Below are positions 1 through 5,691 of a DNA stretch of 8,198 nt, in pieces. Below the pieces are notes generated by a model, which ran no database searches, was not told the origin of the DNA, and was given only the letters and a program-made list of their open reading frames with translations. The number at the start of each line of letters is the position of its first letter. The first letter of the stretch is position 1. This DNA comes from Kiritimatiellales bacterium (GTDB lineage: Bacteria; Verrucomicrobiota; Kiritimatiellia; Kiritimatiellales; Tichowtungiaceae), in the NCBI GenBank assembly GCA_028692515.1, contig JAQUXG010000068.1, forward strand, positions 1 through 8,198, in the 5' to 3' direction. Both the position numbers and the translations under genes were made by a program.

Positions 1-99
1 GTAAAACGATCCATACGCTTTTAGCGAGGCGACGGAAAGGATACCGCTCGGCCGATAACGGCAACATTAAAAACCACACACCGTTTTTTTTACGACAAA

Positions 100-111
100 G
101 GAGCCTTCTCC
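100..111 (-). terminator. Weak hairpin after the beta-strand protein gene
   Basis: Read on the minus strand, seven bases after the stop codon, GGAG-AAGG-CTCC can form a 4-bp stem and is followed by TTTGTCGT. The stem is short and the T run broken, so this is only a candidate terminator. The remaining bases 1-99 hold no gene that I can support. Confidence 0.25.
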
Positions 112-117
112 GGCGCG

Positions 118-1293
118 CTAACGGCTCGTCTGGAACATAATCGTCATAACGTTAATGGGAATAACGCTCAGAACCCCGGTAGACTCCGAAAAGACAAGGT
201 TGCCCTCAGCATTGGTCCAGACACCCGCGGACGACTCCGTGAATCCGGTAACGCTGAAGCTCGCGCCGAACGTCTCATTCAGGTTGGCGACATCGACGAG
301 GGTCCAACTGTTTCCAACCGCAAGGTCAGCTCCGGTGAGATTAAAATTGAACGAGCCTCCCAGAATGATGGTTCCGGTTCCATCGCCCAGAATGGCGTTG
401 TTTACACCATTGCTGCTAATGACAAATTCCATCGAGGCGTTGTCGGTAAAGGTTCCCGTGCCAACGGCCCAAAGATCCAGATCCCCGGTAATGGTACCAG
501 CGAATGTAGTGGGTTTGTTGTCACCGCCAACTCTCAGCGTAGCCCCTTCACCGGCGACAGTACCCGTTCCCTGAAAATAACTTATTGTCTGGTCAACCCC
601 TGCGGCCAATTCGAGCCGACCGCCTGCATTCACAGTTACATTGCGTTTCGTGCCATCAAACGTATTGCCTTCGAGGCGAAGTACCGCGTCGGCGTTGACG
701 GTCGCGCCCTTCAGTTTGGCCGCGTTAAGGCCAGTGTAGATAAGGGTACCACCGTTAACGGTTAAAGTGGCATCAAGACGGCCGAACGTTGCCGTTCCCG
801 TTCCTTCTTTGGACATACCACCACCACCTGTGATGGCATCAGCAAAAAAGATTCCGTTTCCCTGAATATCAAAGGCGCCATTAAAACCACCGCCAGCTAT
901 TGAGGCATTTGCACCGTTCTTAACCGTAATGCTACTCGTAGTGGTATCATCATTAAGAGTCGCGTTAATAGTTACATTACCCTCCTCGAACGTGAGCGAA
1001 TGGAACACCGGAGTTCCGGAAGCCGTCACCGTCGCCGTCGCCGCATCACTCCCTGCGGAAAATACAACGTCACTTCCGTCAGTGTAAACAGTCGTCGCCG
1101 CCAGGCCGGAGGCGTCCGTGCTCCAATTCGCCGTGGTGTTGGTGTCCCAGATGCCGTCGGCAGGATTCCCCGCCCCCGAAGTACTGCCATTGGTGTCCCA
1201 ATAAAGGGTTGCGGCATGAGCGCTGCACCCGAGCAACAATGCCGCAAACGCCACAAAGGAAAGGCGCAATTTGGCAGAGATGATGTTTTCCAT
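118..1293 (-). CDS. Exported autotransporter-associated beta-strand repeat protein
   Basis: The product is 391 aa. It begins MENIISAKLRLSFVAFAALLLGCSAHA-A, a good Sec signal peptide with likely cleavage after AHA near residue 27; LLGC could also act as a weak lipobox. The mature part opens with YWDTNG...GNPADGIWDTNTTANWSTD, the N-terminal pattern common in verrucomicrobial and Kiritimatiellota beta-strand proteins. The rest is low-complexity, rich in G, T, N, A and V, with parallel beta-helix-like strands such as LTVNGGTLIYTG and VTVNAGGRLELAAG. Such proteins are exported or surface-bound; no enzyme motif is visible. I chose ATG at 1293 because GAGGAG lies 7 nt upstream and the signal peptide starts there; an in-frame GTG 14 codons earlier with its own AAGGAG is possible. 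The end is odd: after SVIP, where family members often carry a PEP-CTERM anchor, it runs INVMTIMFQTSR and stops. The fold class is fairly sure; the role is unknown. Confidence 0.8.
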   Translation of the reverse strand: MENIISAKLRLSFVAFAALLLGCSAHAATLYWDTNGSTSGAGNPADGIWDTNTTANWSTDASGLAATTVYTDGSDVVFSAGSDAATATVTASGTPVFHSLTFEEGNVTINATLNDDTTTSSITVKNGANASIAGGGFNGAFDIQGNGIFFADAITGGGGMSKEGTGTATFGRLDATLTVNGGTLIYTGLNAAKLKGATVNADAVLRLEGNTFDGTKRNVTVNAGGRLELAAGVDQTISYFQGTGTVAGEGATLRVGGDNKPTTFAGTITGDLDLWAVGTGTFTDNASMEFVISSNGVNNAILGDGTGTIILGGSFNFNLTGADLAVGNSWTLVDVANLNETFGASFSVTGFTESSAGVWTNAEGNLVFSESTGVLSVIPINVMTIMFQTSR

Positions 1294-1631
1294 GGCAACA
1301 CTCCTCGTCTCGTTTCGATTATTATTTACGGTCACTTTCCTACTCTCCTTTATACAGGTATATATCGGCAAGCACGTCTAGCACGGTGAACATGCTAACG
1401 TAGCGAACATGCTAACGCGACAAACATTCTATGCAAGCACTCTGTTATATTTATTTATATTTGATCTGATCCACGGGTTTTCAAGGGGATGGAGACGATT
1501 CTGATAAGTTTGCGGAGGGCGGCCGTTTGACAGATGGCGCGGAGCCTGTCTCCCACGGGTCGACCTGCGGTTGAATGATCCCCGCCGTTTTTGCGTGTCA
1601 ATTCCGGGCAAAACCCGATAAAAGGTTGCAC
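1294..1631. other. Divergent intergenic region between the beta-strand gene and the lyase gene
   Basis: This 338-nt stretch separates two divergent genes and should hold both promoters. The left part (about 1294-1370) is the leader of the minus-strand gene, with two purine-rich ribosome-binding-like sites. The middle holds a direct repeat (1388-1417) and an AT-rich patch (about 1441-1465). The right part (about 1470-1600) is GC-rich with no convincing open reading frame on either strand apart from extensions of the flanking genes. A perfect TTGACA at 1527-1532 has no acceptable -10 box 17 nt downstream. No riboswitch or RNA gene was recognised. Confidence 0.5.
1388..1417. repeat. Two direct copies of GAACATGCTAACG, 17-nt period
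   Basis: GAACATGCTAACG occurs at 1388-1400 and again, identical, at 1405-1417, separated by TAGC. It lies about 95-125 nt upstream of the start of the beta-strand protein gene. Two identical sites less than two helical turns apart upstream of an exported-protein gene could be an operator pair, but no regulator is identified. Confidence 0.6.
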
Positions 1632-3008
1632 ATGAGAAAAGAAAACGATTCCCTCGGCGAACTGAATGTACCGGACGATGCGCTCTACGGCGTACACACC
1701 TGCCGGTCGATTGCAAATTTCCATATGGCGGGCGAACCGCTTCCGATCGAATTGATTTACGGCATGGTTCGGCTCAAACAGGCCTGCGCCGCCGCCAACG
1801 CGCATCTCGGCCTGCTGCCCCGCGACAAAGCCATTGCGATCGCCGCCGCCTGCGGCGAGGTACTGAGCGGCAAGTTTAACGACCAGTTTCCGATCGACGT
1901 TTTTCAGGCCGGCTCCGGCACGTCGAGCAACATGAACGTGAACGAGGTGCTGGGCAACCTCGCCGCCGAAGCGCTGGGCGGAAAGCGCGGCGACCGCAAG
2001 ACGGTTCATCCGAATGACGACGTAAACATGGGCCAGTCGACCAACAACGTATTTCCGTCGGCGATCCGTGTCGCGGCGGTCGAACTTTCCGGCTCCCTTT
2101 TCCAAACATTGGAAAAACTTTTCCAAGCATTGGAAAAAAAGAGTGAGGAATTTTCCAGGGTTTGGAAAACCGGCCGCACTCATTTGCAGGACGCGGTTCC
2201 GGTAACGCTCGGTCAGGAGTTCGCGGCGTGGGCCAACGCTTTGCGCAAAGCGGAAAAGCGGATTGCTTTCGCCTGTATGGATCTGCTGGAGCTGGGGATC
2301 GGCGGCAACGCGATCGGCACCGGCGTCAACACGCCCATCGCGTTTCGCGGAGAGATCATCAAGGCGCTGAACGAGGCGACGGGGCAGGAATACCGCGTGG
2401 CCGAAAACGGCATCGAAATCACCCAGTTTCTTTCCGATATGGGCGCTTTTTCCTGCTCGCTAAAAATGCTGGCGCTCGACCTGAACAAGATCGTGAACGA
2501 TCTGCGCCTGCTGGCTTCCGGCCCGAACACCGGGCTGGGCGAGATTAATCTGCCCGCCGTAGAGCCGGGCTCATCGATTATGCCGGGCAAGATCAATCCG
2601 AGCATCTGCGAAGCGTCCAATATGGCCTGCCTGCAAGTGGTCGGAAATGATGCGGCGGTTTCGATGGGCTGCGCGGCCGGTCAGCTGGAGCTGAACACGC
2701 ATATGCCGCTGGTCGGCGTGAATATCGTCAAGTCGCTGAAGATTCTGATTCAGGTCTGCGACGCGCTGGATAAAAAATGCGTCAGCGGCATCACCGCCAA
2801 CGAAACCGTCTGTAAAAATTATTTTGAGCGCAGCGCGGGACTGCCGACGATTTTGAATCCGGTGCTGGGCTACGACAAGGTCGCCGTGCTGGTGAAGGAA
2901 AGTCTGAAGACCGGCAAGACGCTGGCGGAACTGGTTCGTGAAAAGAACCTGATGCCCGAAGCTGAATTTGCCGCCCTGCTCGCCCGTTCGAACGGTCCTT
3001 CGGCCTAA
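1632..3008 (+). CDS. aspA: Aspartase/fumarase superfamily lyase, probably aspartate ammonia-lyase
   Basis: The 458-aa product is full length for the family (about 460-480). It would deaminate L-aspartate to fumarate and ammonia in the cytoplasm, as a homotetramer. Visible motifs are GVHTCRS (20-26), the substrate loop GSGTSSNMN (94-102), HPNDDVN (126-132), GQSTNN (134-139), GRTHLQDAVP (181-190) and the signature GSSIMPGKINP (313-323), with Ser314 as likely catalytic base and Lys320 and Asn322 as active-site residues. GVHT, QST rather than QSS, LQDAVP rather than LQDATP, and GITAN favour aspartase. The HPNDDVN and GYDK segments are also shared with class II fumarase, so FumC remains the main alternative. 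ATG at 1632 is preferred over an upstream in-frame ATG at 1575: the protein then begins like its relatives (RKENDSLGELNVP) and AAAGG lies 6 nt upstream. Residues 156-169 are a tandem heptad, LFQTLEK/LFQALEK, encoded by palindromic repeats. The stop codon overlaps that of the convergent downstream gene. Confidence 0.88.
   Translation: MRKENDSLGELNVPDDALYGVHTCRSIANFHMAGEPLPIELIYGMVRLKQACAAANAHLGLLPRDKAIAIAAACGEVLSGKFNDQFPIDVFQAGSGTSSNMNVNEVLGNLAAEALGGKRGDRKTVHPNDDVNMGQSTNNVFPSAIRVAAVELSGSLFQTLEKLFQALEKKSEEFSRVWKTGRTHLQDAVPVTLGQEFAAWANALRKAEKRIAFACMDLLELGIGGNAIGTGVNTPIAFRGEIIKALNEATGQEYRVAENGIEITQFLSDMGAFSCSLKMLALDLNKIVNDLRLLASGPNTGLGEINLPAVEPGSSIMPGKINPSICEASNMACLQVVGNDAAVSMGCAAGQLELNTHMPLVGVNIVKSLKILIQVCDALDKKCVSGITANETVCKNYFERSAGLPTILNPVLGYDKVAVLVKESLKTGKTLAELVREKNLMPEAEFAALLARSNGPSA
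2098..2116. repeat. TTCCAA-N3-TTGGAA palindrome inside the lyase gene, copy 1
   Basis: TTTTCCAA (2098-2105) and TTGGAAAA (2109-2116) are perfect inverted arms around ACA. The core is read in frame as F-Q-T-L-E, residues 157-161 of the lyase. Confidence 0.85.
2119..2137. repeat. TTCCAA-N3-TTGGAA palindrome inside the lyase gene, copy 2
   Basis: TTTTCCAA (2119-2126) and TTGGAAAA (2130-2137) are perfect arms around GCA. It begins exactly 21 nt (seven codons) after copy 1, so the same frame gives F-Q-A-L-E, residues 164-168. Confidence 0.85.
2151..2169. repeat. Degenerate palindrome inside the lyase gene, copy 3
   Basis: TTTTCCA (2151-2157) and TGGAAAA (2163-2169) are inverted arms around GGGTT. 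Relative to TTCCAA-N3-TTGGAA, one core base differs (CCAG for CCAA). It is read in a different frame from copies 1 and 2, giving F-S-R-V-W-K just before the conserved GRTHLQDAVP motif. Confidence 0.65.
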
Positions 3009-4126
3009 AACCGCACGATCAGCAGAACCATCAGGATAAATAAAATCCCGAGCAGAGTTTTTGAAACGACGACGTTCTGGCGGCTCCACCGCAGAAGCGT
3101 TTCCGTGCGCAGGCCAAAATAGACCGCGATGAAAACGAGAACCAGCGGCAGGATGAACATCAGGTTGTAGAGCAGCAGAAGCAGCCAGGCGCGAACTTCA
3201 GAAAAGGCGCTGTCTTTCAAAATCAGAATGAGCGTCGGCACGTAGACCTGTCCGGTACAGACGCTTTCCAGCGCCGTGACTGCGATTCCGACCAGCAGTC
3301 CGCCCAGAATCACACTGGTGTTCCCCAGCCCGCGGTGCATAACGCCGTGAATCCGTTTTTTCATACCGGTTGAAAGCTGGAGTGTTACATCGCCGGAGCG
3401 GCCGCTTTTCCGGAAACGAAAGGCGTCGCGAAAGGAGAGTCCGGCCAGAATCAGCAGGATCACCGCCAAAACTTTTTCGATTGCGCCGCGTAGCGCGGTG
3501 AAGCCCGCAAACAGATGCAGTACGCGAAACAGGCCGAAACCGAGCGCCAGATAGGTCAGAAAGGAGGCCAGGCAGAATGAAATGCCGAGGAAAATTAATT
3601 TCCGGCTCCGGACTTTTGCAACCGCAAGCAGACTCATGAAGAAAACCAGCGTTGAGATGGCGCACGGATTGATCCCGTCGATCAATCCCGCAACCATGAC
3701 GGCCGGAAAGGCAAACCCGTTGTACCATTTTTTCACGAGATCGGGCGGAACATCCTGCGGGACCGGACTCGACGAGGCGTTTTCCAGCAGGCTGTCGATC
3801 CGTCCGAAAAACTCGTCCGGTTCCGGAGTCGCACTGAAGGCATACTGCTTGTTAACGATCAGATACGCCCGTTCCGGCGCGGCATAGCCCAGCTCCTGCT
3901 CAAGTTGAAGAAGGTACAGAAAGTTGGTCTCCACGCCGATGTCATGCTTATGAATCCGGCACACCTGCGGAAATCGTTTTTCGAGCTCCGGCAAAAGGTC
4001 GGCTTCAATCCGTTCGCAGTCGCGGCAGCCGGGCTCATAGAAGAAATCAATTTGCACCGGTTCCGCGCCGCACACGGAACCGCAGAACAGTGCGATCAGC
4101 ACGATGCGCTTTAGAGCCTGTTTCAT
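3005..4126 (-). CDS. DsbD/CcdA-type transmembrane thiol-disulfide transporter with N-terminal thioredoxin-like domain
   Basis: The product is 373 aa. Residues 1-21 form a signal peptide (basic MKQALKR, then a hydrophobic stretch). Residues 24-115 are a thioredoxin-like domain with FFYEPGCRDC, a CxxC at Cys34-Cys37, expected on the outer face of the membrane. After a linker come about six membrane segments from residue 139. Segment 1 carries LIDGINPCA (Cys155) and a later one ESVCTGQVYVPT (Cys290). These match the conserved intramembrane cysteine pair of the DsbD/CcdA family, which passes electrons from cytoplasmic thioredoxin to extracytoplasmic thiols. The order, thioredoxin-like first and membrane domain second with no C-terminal thioredoxin, differs from classical DsbD. 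The start at 4126 lacks a clear Shine-Dalgarno but gives a clean signal peptide; the long open frame upstream is antisense to the deaminase gene. The gene is divergent from the deaminase (105-nt gap). Likely partners are periplasmic thiol proteins or cytochrome c maturation, which is an inference. Confidence 0.85.
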   Translation of the reverse strand: MKQALKRIVLIALFCGSVCGAEPVQIDFFYEPGCRDCERIEADLLPELEKRFPQVCRIHKHDIGVETNFLYLLQLEQELGYAAPERAYLIVNKQYAFSATPEPDEFFGRIDSLLENASSSPVPQDVPPDLVKKWYNGFAFPAVMVAGLIDGINPCAISTLVFFMSLLAVAKVRSRKLIFLGISFCLASFLTYLALGFGLFRVLHLFAGFTALRGAIEKVLAVILLILAGLSFRDAFRFRKSGRSGDVTLQLSTGMKKRIHGVMHRGLGNTSVILGGLLVGIAVTALESVCTGQVYVPTLILILKDSAFSEVRAWLLLLLYNLMFILPLVLVFIAVYFGLRTETLLRWSRQNVVVSKTLLGILFILMVLLIVRF

Positions 4127-4231
4127 AAGGCAGAAAGAACTACTCTTCCGTCGAAGCCTTGTCACGAGAAACCGATGAACACTCCGGTTTTTGAATGGTT
4201 TTTCCTCTGGTCGGCCGCTACAGTCGGTTGC

Positions 4232-5482
4232 ATGAGCATTCTGATTAAACAGGTCGAATGGAGCGGCACCCCTGTTGATGTATTCATCAGCGGAAACCGC
4301 ATTAAAACAATCGGAGGCTGTTCCAGTCAAAGAGCAGAGATTGTTCTCGATGGACGAAATAAAGCAATTCTGCCGACGTTTCATAACGCGCACAATCACG
4401 CGGCGATGGCCTACATGCGCAGCTATGCCGACGATATTGAACTGCACGCCTGGCTGACGGACCATATCTGGCCGTTTGAAAGCAAGGTGACCAAGCAAGA
4501 TGTTTACGACGGCGCGCGGCTGGCCTGCCTGGAGATGATCAAATCCGGCACGACCTTCTTTAACGACATGTACTGGTTCTGGCACAGCACCGCCCGCGCG
4601 GTCGACGAAATGGGAATGCGCGCGGCTCTTGCCGCCGTCTTTATTGATTTTAATGATCCGGCAAAAGCTCAGGAGCAGATAGAGCAGAATCAAAAACTGT
4701 TTGGAGACCGGAAACAGTACAGCGACCGGGTTATGTATCAGCTCGGCCCGCACGCGATTTATACCGTCTCGGAGAAATCCCTGCGCTGGTGTAAAGAGTT
4801 CGCCGCAGAACACGGCTTGATGATTCACACCCACCTTTCGGAAACGGAAAAGGAAGTAGCCGACTGCGTTGCCAAACACGGAATGAGGCCTCCGGCGTAT
4901 CTGGACTCGATCGGATTTCTCGGCCCGAATGTAACGGCGGCACACTGCGTTCATTTGGATCAGTCCGAAATGGAACTGCTGGCGGCACGCGGCGTGAAAG
5001 CACTGCACTGTCCGACATCCAACATGAAACTGTCGTCCGGCAAATTCCGTTTCACCGATGCGCAGAAAGCCGGAATGCAGATCGCCATCGGCACCGACGG
5101 CTGCGCATCAAATAACTGTCTCGATATGGGAGCGGAAATCAAGATAGCCGCCCTGCTTGAAAAACATTTTACCGGCGACCCGACCGCTCTGCCCGCCGAA
5201 GCCGCGTGGTATGCCGGAACGCGCGCCTGCGCGGAATTTTTCGGCCTCAACAGCGGAATCATCGAAGAAGGCGCGCTGGCCGACTGTATGCTCGTCGATC
5301 TGAACAATGAGCGACTGGTTCCCGGCTACAACCTGATTGCCGATATGGTGTACAGCGCCGACAGCTCCTGCATCGACACCGTTATCTGTAATGGAAAAAT
5401 TCTGATGCAAAACCGCCATGTGCCCGGTGAAGAGGAAATCATCGCCAAAGGCCGCGCGCTCCGCGAAAAACTCCGGCGTTAA
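4232..5482 (+). CDS. mtaD: MTA/SAH deaminase-family amidohydrolase
   Basis: The 416-aa product is a full-length cytoplasmic metal-dependent amidohydrolase. It would remove ammonia from the adenine ring of S-adenosylhomocysteine, 5'-methylthioadenosine or 5'-deoxyadenosine to give the inosine forms. Visible sites are the metal pair His54/His56 in FHNAHNHAAM, WPFE (Glu82), GPHAIYTVS (His173), HTHLSETE (metal His200, Glu203), AAHCVHLD (His237), HCPTSNMKLSSG (258-269) and GTDGCASNN (metal Asp288). This set matches the known MTA/SAH deaminase active site. ATG at 4232 is chosen over the in-frame ATG at 4175 because MSILIKQVEW is the usual family start; only a weak GGTTGC precedes it. The small N- and C-terminal beta domain is complete (…EGALADCMLVDL… near the end). 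It is followed at once by a palindrome that may end transcription, and it faces miaB. Exact substrate preference cannot be read from sequence; other chlorohydrolase-type deaminases are the alternative. Confidence 0.88.
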   Translation: MSILIKQVEWSGTPVDVFISGNRIKTIGGCSSQRAEIVLDGRNKAILPTFHNAHNHAAMAYMRSYADDIELHAWLTDHIWPFESKVTKQDVYDGARLACLEMIKSGTTFFNDMYWFWHSTARAVDEMGMRAALAAVFIDFNDPAKAQEQIEQNQKLFGDRKQYSDRVMYQLGPHAIYTVSEKSLRWCKEFAAEHGLMIHTHLSETEKEVADCVAKHGMRPPAYLDSIGFLGPNVTAAHCVHLDQSEMELLAARGVKALHCPTSNMKLSSGKFRFTDAQKAGMQIAIGTDGCASNNCLDMGAEIKIAALLEKHFTGDPTALPAEAAWYAGTRACAEFFGLNSGIIEEGALADCMLVDLNNERLVPGYNLIADMVYSADSSCIDTVICNGKILMQNRHVPGEEEIIAKGRALREKLRR

Positions 5483-5503
5483 TTTTTCCAATCATTGGAA
5501 AAA
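5483..5503. repeat. Perfect palindrome directly after the deaminase stop codon
   Basis: TTTTTCCAAT (5483-5492) and ATTGGAAAAA (5494-5503) are perfect 10-nt arms around a single C, and the copy starts at the base after TAA. It belongs to the TTCCAA-N3-TTGGAA family. A folded RNA would have a modest AT-rich stem with a tight loop and no following T run, so a terminator role is possible but not shown. Confidence 0.85.
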
Positions 5504-5519
5504 CATATAATCCGGCCTC

Positions 5520-5545
5520 GCCGGTTTCCAATGCTTGGAACCGGC
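5520..5545. repeat. Extended GC-clamped palindrome
   Basis: GCCGGTTTCCAA (5520-5531) and TTGGAACCGGC (5535-5545) are inverted arms around TGC, with one bulged T on the left arm. It carries the same TTCCAA/TTGGAA core but has an added GCCGG/CCGGC clamp, making a much stronger stem than the neighbouring copy. It lies in the tail region of the deaminase transcript. Confidence 0.8.
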
Positions 5546-5582
5546 TCCGGTTCAATGCAAAGAGGACGAAAAATCAACGAAT

Positions 5583-5595
5583 ATTTGATTCAAAT
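5583..5595. repeat. Short palindrome ATTTGA-T-TCAAAT
   Basis: ATTTGA (5583-5588) and TCAAAT (5590-5595) are perfect 6-nt arms around one T. It is unrelated in sequence to the TTCCAA family and may be chance in AT-rich DNA. Confidence 0.4.
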
Positions 5596-5628
5596 GACTG
5601 TTTGCGAACCTCTTGTAAATATTATACT

Positions 5629-5650
5629 CCCATACTTTTAAAAGTATGGG
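5629..5650. repeat. Perfect 22-nt palindrome between convergent genes
   Basis: CCCATACTTTT (5629-5639) is followed directly by its exact reverse complement (5640-5650), with no spacer. It sits 42 nt beyond the stop codon of miaB (minus strand) and 146 nt beyond the deaminase stop. It could act on both strands as a transcription barrier or be a protein site; no T run follows the stem on either strand. The lack of a loop also fits a dimeric DNA-binding protein. Confidence 0.75.
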
Positions 5651-5691
5651 TAAACGGACTTCTTACATGATGCTCAAAGGTTAAAAAGACG

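Noticed and set aside
84..91. Run of eight T as a plus-strand terminator at the left edge
   Set aside because: No stem lies directly before it; the only inverted repeat nearby (GCCG-ATAA-CGGC, 51-62) is too far away.
155..574. Open frame on the plus strand, antisense to the beta-strand gene
   Set aside because: No signal, no family resemblance and no ribosome binding site; it is a shadow of the minus-strand coding region.
1294..1371. 26-residue N-terminal extension of the beta-strand protein
   Set aside because: It would precede the signal peptide, and a strong GAGGAG site supports the ATG at 1293. A GTG start 14 codons upstream remains a minor alternative.
1527..1532. Perfect TTGACA as a -35 box for the lyase gene
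   Set aside because: The hexamer 17 nt downstream is CTCCCA, with no -10 likeness; 16- and 18-nt spacers are no better.
2098..2169. CRISPR array
   Set aside because: The units are palindromes 21 nt apart inside a conserved gene, with no spacers of usual length and no cas genes.
1455..2183. 242-codon open frame on the minus strand across the lyase gene
   Set aside because: The plus-strand lyase has all family motifs; the antisense frame has no recognisable domain.
4127..5008. N-terminal extension of the DsbD-type open frame over the deaminase gene
   Set aside because: It is antisense to a conserved enzyme, while a clean signal peptide begins at 4126.
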